Positions 39,101 through 47,498 of a DNA stretch of 64,000 nucleotides are shown one piece after another (within the stretch, counting starts at the first letter, position 1; every line of letters starts with the position of its first letter). The stretch comes from Roseiarcus sp963813555 (lineage in GTDB: Bacteria > Pseudomonadota > Alphaproteobacteria > Rhizobiales > Beijerinckiaceae). Location of the stretch: contig CAWEZX010000006.1 in NCBI GenBank assembly GCA_963813555.1, positions 248,001 through 312,000 of the forward strand, in the 5' to 3' direction. The notes below the pieces were generated by a model that made no database searches, had not been told where the DNA came from, and was given only the letters and a program-made list of their open reading frames with translations. Position numbers and translations under genes: made by a program.

Positions 39101-39573
39101 TCGGCGTCGTGCTCGTGCGCCCGCGGATAGCCGAAATAGGCGAGCACGCCATCGCCCAGGTATTTGGCGACGAAGCCGCCATTGCGCTCGATGAGAGTCG
39201 CGCAGCATGTGTCATAGGCCGCGATGATCCCGCGCGTATCCTCGGGATCGAGCCGTGCGGCGAGCGCCGTCGAGCCGACGAGATCGCAAAACATCACGGT
39301 GAGCTGTCGGCGCTCGGCGAAGTCGTGGGCGGGAGGTTCGATGCGGCTTGCCTTCGCGACAGCGGTCGGCTCGGCGGACGTCCCCGAAAGCTCCGCGATG
39401 GCCGACAACAGTTTCCGCCGATGTCCGACGAACGCCACGCCGAGTTCCTTCAGGTCGTCCCCCGTCAGGTTGCGGAGGACGTCGCCGTCGATTTGATTGT
39501 TACGGAACGCCGGCTCATATTCGCTGAGCCCAAGGCTCCGCAGCCAAGCCCCGACGTCCACGGTCGCCTCCAC
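36181..39573 (-). CDS. SAM domain / class III adenylate cyclase / AAA ATPase / TPR regulator
   Basis: 1130 residues. A SAM domain occupies about residues 6-62 (WLRSLGLSEYEPAFRNN). A class III cyclase domain spans about 88-265, with metal ligands Asp97 (FCDLVGST) and Asp141 (GDGVLAYFG) and Asn215/Arg219 in GDTPNLAARL. An AAA-type ATPase begins near 285 with Walker A GEAGIGKS (315-322), and the C-terminal half is TPR-like helical repeats. GTG 39561 is an alternative start, since GGAGGCG precedes it. The cyclase would make cAMP under control of an ATP-driven sensor domain. Signals and partners are unknown; it has no neighbouring gene on either side. Confidence 0.88.
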   Translation of the reverse strand: MEATVDVGAWLRSLGLSEYEPAFRNNQIDGDVLRNLTGDDLKELGVAFVGHRRKLLSAIAELSGTSAEPTAVAKASRIEPPAHDFAERRQLTVMFCDLVGSTALAARLDPEDTRGIIAAYDTCCATLIERNGGFVAKYLGDGVLAYFGYPRAHEHDAERAVRAGLAIVDAAPKLETYAETALHVRVGIATGIVVVGDLLGSGEAQERGVVGDTPNLAARLQGIAEPGSVVIAEGTRKLLGDLFDLKDLGAQNLKGVAGPTRAYMAVRESSQESRFEALHPGGLTPLVGREEQIELLLQRWARAKAGDGQVVLLSGEAGIGKSRLSAALLERLAAEPHMRLRYFCSPQHTDSALYPIIGHMERAAKLAREDDAKTRLDKLEVALARSSMSREDAALMAEMLSIPNDGRYPPLDLAPQQRRQKTLGALIAQIEVISSQSPMLMIFEDAHWTDPSSLEVFGRLVDKIDALRVLLFVTFRPEFAAPWVGRSHVTALTINRLTPREVMALIKQVAGNKTLPEHIRQDIIERADGIPLFVEEMTKAVLEAETEGEAARTIAAVPSPALAVPASLHASLMARLDRLGAAKATAQVGAAIGREFSHALLAAVAGLSGQELNSALDRLLQSGLLSRQGPPPHATYLFKHALVQDAAYGTLLREPRRALHARIAQVLESQFAAVAEAQPELLARHYTEAGLIEKAAGLWGKAGQRSLERSALVEAIEQITRALAQIASLPATPALRQKQIELQVALIAPLVHVKGYAAPETKAAGERARLLIEQAEALGEPPDDPLLLFSVLYGFWVANTVAFNGDVTRELAAQFLALAEKQGATVPLMIGNRLMATSLLCTGDIAGGRAHYNQALALYDPAAHRPLATRFGQEVGITIRSWRTLALWLLGFPEAALADLEHALGDARKIGHAATLMHALSVTGFAHIFCGNYSAANAQSDELVALADEKGAVQWKGSGMALQGCALALTGKALDAVHRINSGIIAWRSTGATLWNPWFLTNLAKAYAELDQFDDAWRCIDEAMNAVDTTKERWWEAEVRRTAGEIALMSSAPGAAKAQSHFERALEIARAQLARSWELRAATSLARLWRDQGRRAEARNLLAPVYGWFAEGFDTLDLKDARTLLEELAS

Positions 39574-39890
39574 TCAGCGCGAGCGGATAATCGCTCGCGC
39601 GCGGGGTGTTGTAAAGCGAAGAGCACTGCGTCGGGGAGCGGGAGAGCGAAGCGAATCACTCTCCTGTCGCTTGGAAGGCGTTCGCGTTCGTGTCGGCTAT
39701 CCGCTGCTCACTTTTGGGGGACATAGCTTGAGCGCGGCTTGCAACGCCTGCTCCGTCATGGCCGCTGCATCTATGCGATGGACGACCACAATGATCCCCA
39801 CACGCCGATGCGAATCGTCGGCGTGCAAGGCGGAAAGACGAGAGTGATCGCGCAGGTTGGCGGCTGAAACAGCGTCGGTCGGCTCGCCAA
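39574..39890. other. Intergenic region between the cyclase gene and the PEP-CTERM remnant
   Basis: About 320 bases with no credible gene. A palindrome CACGCCGA/TCGGCGTG lies at 39801-39825. Confidence 0.35.
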
Positions 39891-39999
39891 TCAGGTCAGG
39901 CGCTCGCGGACGGCAGCCTGCCTCGCTTTGCGATAGCTGGCGAGACCGAGCCCGGCGAAGCCAAGAAGCATCATCGCCCAGGCTCGATTCCTCCGGATC
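39891..39999 (-). pseudogene. Remnant of a PEP-CTERM protein sorting signal
   Basis: The minus strand reads RAWAMMLLGFAGLGLASYRKAR and a basic tail before a TGA at 39893-39891, the hydrophobic and basic parts of the PEP-CTERM signal. Just upstream, in another frame, lie GAT CCG GAG GAA (PE), so the motif is broken by an indel. No intact protein body precedes it. It lies 86 bases beyond the stop of the beta-helix gene. The exosortase system recognises intact signals of this type. Confidence 0.6.
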
Positions 40000-40085
40000 G
40001 CCTCATGTCCGTGAGGGGGTAACGCTTCGCCCACACCCCGCTCCGTTCCGCGGCGCCATCGGCTTGATGAATTCGGCGATGACGC

Positions 40086-42071
40086 TCACGTGAATTGGAA
40101 CATGGCGGGGTTGGCGGCGATCGCCGGGACGGTCAGTCCCGCGACCGTCAGGCTGTCGCCATGCGAGTCGGAGATTATCAGACCGGATCGGCCGTTGCTG
40201 GCGTGGAGCAGCACGGCCGACAGGTCCTGCGCCTGCGTCATGCCGGCGGTTAGATAGGAGAACGAGGACGTCGCCAGCTGGATCGAGTCCGGACTCGCGC
40301 CCGAACCGGCAAAGCCGTTGATCGTTTCAACGCCAAAACCCGCGCTAAAGACGAAATGTTCGCCGCCGCTGGTGTTCGCGTCGATGGTCTCGATAGCATG
40401 ATAGGCAAGCGGACCGCTGCTGCCCGTTCCCACCTGCAAGGCTTCGCTGCCACCGCCTCTTGTGACCGTTTGGCTGGGGTCGTAGAGGACGAGCTCGTTC
40501 GAGGTCGAACTGAGGTCCAGATCATCGGCCGCAAGGTTTTCGTAACCGGAGCCGTAAAACGATTGGTACGATGTATAGGCTTTGCCTTGAACGTTCGAAT
40601 ACGTGAATTCCGTCGGGGCGCCGGCGGCCGTCTGAACCTTGCTGTAGGTCAACGCCGCGCCAGCGGCCATGTCCGCTGACGACTGAGACGGGGTCAGCGC
40701 GAAGTTGGCGGCGGTGAGCGACACCAGTCCCGCGAGCGTGATGGTAAAATCGGGCAAGGGATCGCTGGCGTCGCCGGCGAGGTCCGCCTGGACAGTGGTG
40801 ACGTCGTTCGTCGGGTTCAGTTGATAGCGTACCTGGGCGCCGTTGCCGCTGAATGGGGCGGAGCCGATGAAGGTGAAATTCTGGGCGCCTGGCGTGGTGA
40901 TGTCGGCGTCGATGCGGCTGAGGTCGATAACGTCCTTGGCCGGATCGAAAGCGGACATCCGGTCGCCGCCGTCGCCGATGGCGAGATAGGTCAAGATATT
41001 CGCGCCCTGCCCGCCGAACAAAAGTTGGGAGCCGAGACCGCCGACAAAGTTCGTTTCGCCAGAGCCCGCGGACAGGTGTACCGACGCAAAACCGTTGCCC
41101 AAGATCGTCGTCGGCGCCGACCCGCTGGCGGCGATGGCGGCGGTGCTGGTCGCAGAGACCACTTTCGCGGTGGGCAGGCCCGCTGCCTCGTAGGCCGCCA
41201 GGGCCTGAGCCGAAAAGGCGGGATTGGTAAAGTCGACGATCGTGTTCCCGGTCAAGGTCGCGTAGTTCGCCGTGCCAGGTAAATAAGCGTTAAACGCCCC
41301 GAAACCGATGTAGTTGTTGGCGACCGACACGTTGCTGATCGGGTATGGGGAGCTCGGGCCTCCGACTTCGACCGTGGATCCACCGCCCAGCAGGAAATTG
41401 TCCGAAACGGTGACATCGTCTAAAGCACCGAACTCATTGGTAAGCCGAATATCACTATTGGGCTGGGCAGGGGCGTCGGCGTTCTCTGTCCCATCAATGA
41501 AATTGTCGGTGATGGCGATGGGCCCGGTCGAATCCGGCACGTAAATCGCGTCGGCATGAGCGCCAGGCAAGTATCCCGCCGCGGAGAAGTAATTACCGGA
41601 AACGACGCCTGAGGTAATGGCGACCGCATCGCTTGGCGTATCAAGAAAGCTATTGTCCTCGATGGTTATGGCTTGAGTTGAGGCGATCCAGGTATTGGAC
41701 TCAGTGGGCGATTTGGTGCCTTGAAACGTGGAGTTTTCCACCGTGGCGCCGCTATACGCCGGCGTTTGATACACGGCCCAAAAACCGGTCGTCCCGGTAA
41801 ACGTGCTGTCCTTGATGGTGACATTGTTGGCGTCGATCACCACCGTCGCCGTGCCAAAATTGATGCCGCTGAGCACGGCGCCGGCCTGAGTGACGTATAC
41901 GATGTTTTTGGATGGCGAGTAATAGTAAGGCGCCTTGGAATTCTGGGTGAGCGAGGTGAGGTTGAGCAGCGAAGATGCGGCATCAGGATTGCCAGTCTTT
42001 GTATCGATGCCCGGGATAACTGCGCCCGGATCCGCGTTACGAATCATTTGAATTTCTGTGGCGGTGAACAT
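40086..42071 (-). CDS. Secreted right-handed beta-helix protein with serralysin-type C-terminus
   Basis: 661 residues from ATG 42071 (MFTATEIQM), with GAGG upstream; longer frames to 42167 lack family features. There is no N-terminal signal peptide. About residues 50-300 form parallel beta-helix repeats (VVIDANNVTIKDSTF, VTVSDNFLLGGG). Near residue 340-440 follows a peptidase M10 C-terminal-like segment (GGLGSQLLFGGQGANILTYLA, DPAKDVIDLSRIDADI), the module that guides type I secretion. The end, IAANPAMFQFT, is hydrophobic as in such substrates. A polysaccharide- or surface-binding role is likely, not enzymatic with certainty; the secretion ABC genes are not in this window. Confidence 0.75.
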   Translation of the reverse strand: MFTATEIQMIRNADPGAVIPGIDTKTGNPDAASSLLNLTSLTQNSKAPYYYSPSKNIVYVTQAGAVLSGINFGTATVVIDANNVTIKDSTFTGTTGFWAVYQTPAYSGATVENSTFQGTKSPTESNTWIASTQAITIEDNSFLDTPSDAVAITSGVVSGNYFSAAGYLPGAHADAIYVPDSTGPIAITDNFIDGTENADAPAQPNSDIRLTNEFGALDDVTVSDNFLLGGGSTVEVGGPSSPYPISNVSVANNYIGFGAFNAYLPGTANYATLTGNTIVDFTNPAFSAQALAAYEAAGLPTAKVVSATSTAAIAASGSAPTTILGNGFASVHLSAGSGETNFVGGLGSQLLFGGQGANILTYLAIGDGGDRMSAFDPAKDVIDLSRIDADITTPGAQNFTFIGSAPFSGNGAQVRYQLNPTNDVTTVQADLAGDASDPLPDFTITLAGLVSLTAANFALTPSQSSADMAAGAALTYSKVQTAAGAPTEFTYSNVQGKAYTSYQSFYGSGYENLAADDLDLSSTSNELVLYDPSQTVTRGGGSEALQVGTGSSGPLAYHAIETIDANTSGGEHFVFSAGFGVETINGFAGSGASPDSIQLATSSFSYLTAGMTQAQDLSAVLLHASNGRSGLIISDSHGDSLTVAGLTVPAIAANPAMFQFT

Positions 42072-42527
42072 AACAACATGCCTCGGTGACAGCGCGGGGA
42101 AACCCGCTGCGGCCGAGCAATAGGCGCCCGCCATTGTCAACGGCTGAACGCGACCGTTAAAGTTCAACTTGTAATGGTTTTTGCCGTCGGCTGAGCCTGA
42201 TCTGCGCGAGCGCGCTTCGAACAGCGGGTCTATTTTCGGACTTTTTTCGCTCGAATCGGACCCTCCGCGTCAAGGCGAGCGCAAGCTCCGCCGAGCGGCC
42301 CTTTTCGCCTGGGCCTGGAGGGCGAACAACGGCCCGGTCGCAGAAGCGGTTGTCAAATGGCTGGAATTCGGCCGTAGGCGACGCCCCTTGCATGTTCTGA
42401 TCATCCGATTTTTACCTTGAGCGGCGGCGCAAAACGTTGGCGCCCGCACTATTTGACCCTCCCTTGAAATCGTGATTTGTCGCGGCTCACGCACCAAATA
42501 CCGATTTTCCTAGAGTACGCCCCCGTA
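42072..42527. other. Divergent intergenic region upstream of leuS
   Basis: About 455 bases between the beta-helix gene and leuS, reading in opposite directions, so both promoters lie here. No RNA leader or T-box-like structure was seen, and no promoter could be assigned reliably. Confidence 0.35.
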
Positions 42528-45173
42528 ATGCGGCCCGAACGATACAACGTGCGCGAATCCGAGGCCAAATGGCGAAAGGCCTGGGCGGACGCGCAAATCT
42601 TCAAGACCGATAACGACGATCCGCGCCCGAAATATTACGTGCTCGAGATGTTCCCCTATCCGTCGGGGCGCATTCACATGGGACATGTGCGCAACTACGC
42701 CATGGGCGACGTCGTGGCGCGCTATCGGCGCGCGCGGGGGTTCAACGTTCTCCATCCGATGGGCTGGGACGCGTTCGGACTGCCGGCCGAGAACGCCGCC
42801 ATGCAGAACAACACCAGTCCTGCGGAATGGACCTACGCCAATATCGCCGCCATGCGTGCGCAATTGCAGTCGATGGGGCTTTCGCTCGACTGGTCGCGCG
42901 AAATCGCGACCTGCGATCCGAGCTACTACAAGCACCAGCAGAAGCTGTTCCTCGATTTCCTCGCCGCAGGCCTGGTCGCGCGCAAGCAATCGAAGGTCAA
43001 TTGGGATCCGGTCGATCAGACCGTCCTTGCCAACGAGCAGGTGATCGACGGGCGCGGCTGGCGCTCGGGAGCGCCAGTCGAGCAACGCGAGCTCACCCAA
43101 TGGTTCCTCAAGATTACCGACTATTCTGACGATCTGCTGGCGAGCCTCGATCATCTCGAGCGCTGGCCGGAAAAGGTGCGCCTCATGCAGCGCAACTGGA
43201 TCGGGCGCTCGGAGGGTCTTTCGATCCGGTTCGTCGTCGATCCGGCGACGCTCGGCGCGCTGAAGGGTGAACCAGGCGCGAGCGAGCTCGACATCTATAC
43301 CACCCGACCGGACACTTTGTTCGGCGCGAAATTCATGGCGATCGCGCCCGACCATCCGCTGGCCGCAGCGGCGGCTAGCCATGACCCGGCGCTCAAGGCG
43401 TTCATCGAGGAGACCCGCAAGATCGGGACCTCGGTCGCGGCGATCGAGACGGCGGAAAAGAAGGGCTACGACACCGGGCTCAAAGTGCTGCACCCGTTCG
43501 ATCCCGACTGGCGCCTCCCCGTCTATGTCGCCAATTTTGTTCTGATGGAATATGGCTCGGGCGCGATTTTCGGCTGCCCCGCCCATGATCAGCGCGATCT
43601 CGATTTTGTCCGCGCCTATGGCCTGGGCGTGACCCCCGTGGTGTGCCCACCGGAACTCGATCCCGCGAACTTCATCATCGACAATGTCGCCTATGACGGC
43701 AACGGCGTGATGATCAATTCGCGCTTTCTTGATGGCATGACGGTTGAGCAGGCCAAGGAGGAGGTTTCGCGCCGGCTGGAGCAGATCACGCTCGGCGGAG
43801 AGCCGCAGGCCAAGCGGCAGATCAACTACAAGCTCAGGGATTGGGGCATTTCGCGCCAGCGCTATTGGGGCTGCCCGATCCCGATCATCCATTGCGAGAA
43901 GTGCGGCGTCGTGCCGGTCCCGGCCGAGGACTTGCCGGTCAAGCTGCCGGAAGACGTGAGCTTTGATCAGCCGGGCAACCCGCTCGACCGCCATCCGACA
44001 TGGAAGCACGTCACCTGCCCGCAATGCGACGGACCGGCGACGCGCGAGACCGACACGATGGACACGTTCGTGGATTCGTCGTGGTACTTCGTCCGCTTCA
44101 CCGATCCCCACAACACGTCGGCGCCGGACAACCCGGCGATGGCCGATCATTGGCTGGCGGTCGACCAGTATATCGGCGGCATCGAGCACGCGATCCTGCA
44201 TCTTCTGTATTCGCGCTTCTTCACTCGCGCGATGCGCAAGTGCGGATATCTCGGTCTGGACGAACCGTTCGCAGGCCTCTTCACCCAGGGCATGGTGGTG
44301 CACGAGACTTATCGCGGCGAGGAAGGCCAATGGCTGGCGCCGTCCGAAGTGCGCGTCGAAGCGGGCGGGAATAACCGCCGCGCCTTTCTGCTTGCCGGCG
44401 ACGAGCCGGTCGAGATCGGTCCGAACGAGAAAATGTCGAAGTCCAGGCGCAACACCATCGATCCGGACGAGATCATTTCGACCTACGGCGCCGACACGGC
44501 GCGATGGTTCATGCTGTCGGATTCGCCGCCCGAGCGCGACGTCATCTGGACCGAGGCCGGCGTTCAGGGCGCGTTCAAGCAGACGCAACGCCTATGGCGC
44601 TTGATTTGCGAAATCGAGCGCATCATCGGGCCCGAGCGTGCGGCGCTGCCGGCGCACTACGGCGATGAGGCGCAGCGCATCCGCCGGATGGCGCATGCGG
44701 CGCTGGCCAAAATCGAGGATGAGATCGAGCGTCTCCGTTTCAATGTCTGCATCGCCACGATCTACGAACTGGCCAACGAGCTCGGCGCGGCGGTTGGCGC
44801 GATCAGCGAGGCGCCGGTCGCCGACGATCTGCGCGCAGCCTTCGCCGAAGCCGGCGACATTCTCGTCCATTGCTTCGCTCCGATGATGCCGCATCTAGCG
44901 GAAGAATGCTGGGAGGCGCTCGGCCACAAGACCTTCGTCGCGCAGAGCCCGTGGCCGGTCGTGGACCGTAGCCTCCTCGTCTCGCCCGACGTCACCTATG
45001 TGGTGCAGGTCAATGGCAAGAAGCGGGGCGAGCTCGCGATCGAGAGGGACGCTGCCCCGGAGCGGGTCGAGCGGGCGGCGCTCGCGCTCGACGCGGTCGT
45101 GCGGGCGATGGATAATAAGCCTCGCCGCAGGGTGATCATCGTGCCGCACAGGATCGTCAATGTCGTGGTCTAG
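42528..45173 (+). CDS. leuS: Leucyl-tRNA synthetase
   Basis: 881 residues from ATG 42528 (MRPERYNVRESEAKW). The class I HIGH motif appears as PSGRIHMGHVRNY, and KMSKS as NEKMSKSRRNTIDPDE. The CP1 editing domain carries TTRPDTLFGAKF. The C-terminal domain ends RRVIIVPHRIVNVVV. It charges tRNA-Leu and edits misactivated norvaline/isoleucine. It overlaps lptE by 14 bases, so the two share a transcript. Confidence 0.97.
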   Translation: MRPERYNVRESEAKWRKAWADAQIFKTDNDDPRPKYYVLEMFPYPSGRIHMGHVRNYAMGDVVARYRRARGFNVLHPMGWDAFGLPAENAAMQNNTSPAEWTYANIAAMRAQLQSMGLSLDWSREIATCDPSYYKHQQKLFLDFLAAGLVARKQSKVNWDPVDQTVLANEQVIDGRGWRSGAPVEQRELTQWFLKITDYSDDLLASLDHLERWPEKVRLMQRNWIGRSEGLSIRFVVDPATLGALKGEPGASELDIYTTRPDTLFGAKFMAIAPDHPLAAAAASHDPALKAFIEETRKIGTSVAAIETAEKKGYDTGLKVLHPFDPDWRLPVYVANFVLMEYGSGAIFGCPAHDQRDLDFVRAYGLGVTPVVCPPELDPANFIIDNVAYDGNGVMINSRFLDGMTVEQAKEEVSRRLEQITLGGEPQAKRQINYKLRDWGISRQRYWGCPIPIIHCEKCGVVPVPAEDLPVKLPEDVSFDQPGNPLDRHPTWKHVTCPQCDGPATRETDTMDTFVDSSWYFVRFTDPHNTSAPDNPAMADHWLAVDQYIGGIEHAILHLLYSRFFTRAMRKCGYLGLDEPFAGLFTQGMVVHETYRGEEGQWLAPSEVRVEAGGNNRRAFLLAGDEPVEIGPNEKMSKSRRNTIDPDEIISTYGADTARWFMLSDSPPERDVIWTEAGVQGAFKQTQRLWRLICEIERIIGPERAALPAHYGDEAQRIRRMAHAALAKIEDEIERLRFNVCIATIYELANELGAAVGAISEAPVADDLRAAFAEAGDILVHCFAPMMPHLAEECWEALGHKTFVAQSPWPVVDRSLLVSPDVTYVVQVNGKKRGELAIERDAAPERVERAALALDAVVRAMDNKPRRRVIIVPHRIVNVVV

Positions 45174-45672
45174 GGGTCTTAGCGTCGTCGCGGCGCTTGC
45201 GCTCGCGGGCGCGCTCGCGGGTTGCTTCCAGCCCCTTTACGGCGAAGCCGCGCATCCAGGACTGGTCGAGGATCTGCGGGCGATCGAAGTCGCGCCGATC
45301 AAGGACCGCATCGGCCATTATCTGGCCGACAATCTCACCACCGACCTCAACGGCACCGGTCAGACGCCGACGCCAAAATATCGCCTCACCGTAACAGTCT
45401 CGACCGCTACGTCGACGCCGACGGTGAGTTCGCTCACCAACGTCGCGACATCTGCGACCCTAACCGGCGAAGCCCATTATACGCTGAACAAGGTCGACGG
45501 CGGCGCGCAAGTTCTGACTGGCGTCGCCAACGCCTTCGCGGCTTACGACCGCTCCCAGCAGCGGTACAATGATCTGCGCGCCCAGCGCGACGCCGAGATT
45601 CGCCTGGCCCGCGCGCTGTCGCAGGACATCTCTCTGCGTCTCGCCGCGCAGCTGGCCGGGAAAACCTCGTGA
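45160..45672 (+). CDS. lptE: LPS-assembly lipoprotein LptE
   Basis: 170 residues overlapping the end of leuS. Lipobox ALAGC at residue 22, then FQPLYGE, the LptE hallmark, and a Ser/Thr-rich central strand region with YNDLRAQRDAEIRLARALSQDI at the C-terminus. LptE plugs LptD in the outer membrane for LPS export. In most Rhizobiales holA follows; here a transporter operon follows after 42 bases. Confidence 0.92.
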   Translation: MSWSRGLSVVAALALAGALAGCFQPLYGEAAHPGLVEDLRAIEVAPIKDRIGHYLADNLTTDLNGTGQTPTPKYRLTVTVSTATSTPTVSSLTNVATSATLTGEAHYTLNKVDGGAQVLTGVANAFAAYDRSQQRYNDLRAQRDAEIRLARALSQDISLRLAAQLAGKTS

Positions 45673-45714
45673 GGGCCGCGCCCGGGTTGACGCGCGCTCG
45701 CACGCCTTAAGGCG

Positions 45715-46662
45715 ATGCTGCTTTACCTAGGACAACGGATCGCCCTGTTCCTGGCGACGCTTCTGTTCGCGTCGCTGGTCGTCTTCGCGGTCATGAACAT
45801 TCTGCCCGGCGATGCGGCGCAGACCATGCTGGGACCAACGGCGACGCCCGAGGCGGTCGCCGCGCTCTCGCACAAGCTCGGCCTCGATCTGCCGGCGCCC
45901 GTCCGCTATGCGCGCTGGATCGTCGGCGCTCTGCATGGCGATCTTGGCCTCTCTTACGCCTATGGCTCGCCGATCGCTCCGCTGATCGCCTCGAGCCTCG
46001 CGGTCAGCGCCCCCCTGGCGCTGATGGCCATGGCGCTCGCGGCGGTCATCGGGCTTGCCGCGGGCGTCTACGCCGCGGATCGGCGCGGCCGGGCAGGCGA
46101 CGGGATCGTGATGGGCTTAAGCCAGATCGGCATCGCGGTGCCGAACTTCTGGCTGGCGATCCTGCTGGTATTGGTCTTTGCCGTGACGCTGAGACTCGTG
46201 CCGGCTGGTGGATTCCCAGGTTGGCATGAGCCGGGGAGGGCGCTTGCCGCGCTGATCCTTCCGGCGATCGCGCTTGGCGTCGTGCAGGCCGCGATCGTGA
46301 CCCGCGTCACCCGGTCGGCGCTTATCGAGGCGCTCAACGAGGACTTCATGCGCACCGCGCGCGCCAAGGGCGTCTCGCGCCGCGCCGCCCTCTGGCGTCA
46401 CGCCTTGCCGAACGCGCTGACGCCGATTCTTACCATCATGGGGCTGCAATTCGCCAACCTGATCGCGGGCGCGATCGTGGTCGAGAACGTATTCGTCCTG
46501 CCGGGTCTTGGCCGCCTCATGCTGCAGTCGATCTCCAACCGCGACACATTGGTGGTCGAGAATGGGGTGATGTTGCTGGCTTTGATCGTGATCGGACTGA
46601 ACTTCGTCGTCGACATCGCCTGCGCCGCGATCGATCCGAGGCTCAGGGCGCCGGCCGCGTGA
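45715..46662 (+). CDS. Dipeptide-type ABC transporter permease (DppB/OppB type)
   Basis: 315 residues. The N-terminal RIALFLATLLFASLVVFAVMNILPGD is the typical DppB start. Six membrane helices, and a cytoplasmic loop TARAKGVSRRAALWRHALPN for ATPase contact. It overlaps the next permease (GTGA). Confidence 0.93.
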   Translation: MLLYLGQRIALFLATLLFASLVVFAVMNILPGDAAQTMLGPTATPEAVAALSHKLGLDLPAPVRYARWIVGALHGDLGLSYAYGSPIAPLIASSLAVSAPLALMAMALAAVIGLAAGVYAADRRGRAGDGIVMGLSQIGIAVPNFWLAILLVLVFAVTLRLVPAGGFPGWHEPGRALAALILPAIALGVVQAAIVTRVTRSALIEALNEDFMRTARAKGVSRRAALWRHALPNALTPILTIMGLQFANLIAGAIVVENVFVLPGLGRLMLQSISNRDTLVVENGVMLLALIVIGLNFVVDIACAAIDPRLRAPAA

Positions 46663-47498
46663 CCCTCTCGATCCGGTTCCGTCCGCGCGGGGGGCTAAGT
46701 CTGTGGCTCGGCGCCGCGCTCGTCGCCGTGCTGATCGCCGCCGCCGCCCTGTCTCTCATATGGACGCCCTATCCGCCGACCGCGATCGACATACCCCACA
46801 AGCTCGCGCGCCCCTCCGCGGCGCATTGGTTCGGGACCGACAATCTTGGACGCGACGTCGCTTCCGAGATCCTGGCGGGCTCTCGGGTCTCGATTCTGGT
46901 TGGCGTGATCGCGGTCGGGATCGGGCTCGCGTTCGGAGTAGTCCTCGGCCTCGTTGCGGCCTTCTCGAAGGGCCTCATCGAAGACGGACTCATGAAGCTC
47001 AGCGACTTCGTCTTCGCGTTCCCCGCGCTCCTCCTGGCGATCATGCTGACGTCGACCTTCGGCCCGGGCGTCGTCAACGCGATCATCGCCATCGGCGTCT
47101 ACAACGTGCCGATCATCGCCAAGCTCACGCGCGCCACCGCCAATGGCGTTCTTTCGCGTGAGTATGCGCTCGCCGCTCGCGCTGCGGGGCGCGGGCCGAT
47201 CGCCATCGCCATCGATCACGTGCTGCCCAATATCGCGCCGGCGCTGATCGTGCAGGCGACGATTCAATTCGCAATCGCGATCCTGGCTGAGGCGGCGCTT
47301 TCCTATCTTGGCCTTGGCGCACAGCCGCCGCAGACATCGTGGGGCAAGATGCTCGCCGACGCGCAGAACGTCCTCTACAACGCGCCACGGCTCGCGCTCT
47401 ATCCGGGCATTGCGATCGCGCTCAGCGTGTTGGGCCTCAATCTGCTCGGCGACGGATTGCGCGACGCGCTCGATCCGAAGCTGAAGGCGCGGAGCTAA
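46659..47498 (+). CDS. Dipeptide-type ABC transporter permease (DppC/OppC type)
   Basis: 279 residues, starting at a GTG that overlaps the preceding stop. Contains the family feature HWFGTDNLGRDVASEILAG and the coupling loop ALAARAAGRGPIAIAIDHVLPN. Its stop codon overlaps the next ATG (TAATG), so the operon is tightly coupled. Confidence 0.93.
   Translation: MTLSIRFRPRGGLSLWLGAALVAVLIAAAALSLIWTPYPPTAIDIPHKLARPSAAHWFGTDNLGRDVASEILAGSRVSILVGVIAVGIGLAFGVVLGLVAAFSKGLIEDGLMKLSDFVFAFPALLLAIMLTSTFGPGVVNAIIAIGVYNVPIIAKLTRATANGVLSREYALAARAAGRGPIAIAIDHVLPNIAPALIVQATIQFAIAILAEAALSYLGLGAQPPQTSWGKMLADAQNVLYNAPRLALYPGIAIALSVLGLNLLGDGLRDALDPKLKARS

Noticed and set aside
39801..39825. Palindrome CACGCCGA/TCGGCGTG as a terminator of the cyclase gene
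   Set aside because: It lies upstream of that gene, has no T-run, and no transcript is predicted to end there.
42510..44588. A 692-residue open frame antisense to leuS
   Set aside because: Long antisense frames are expected opposite GC-rich genes; the peptide is Arg/His/Asp-rich and shows no domain, while leuS is intact on the plus strand.
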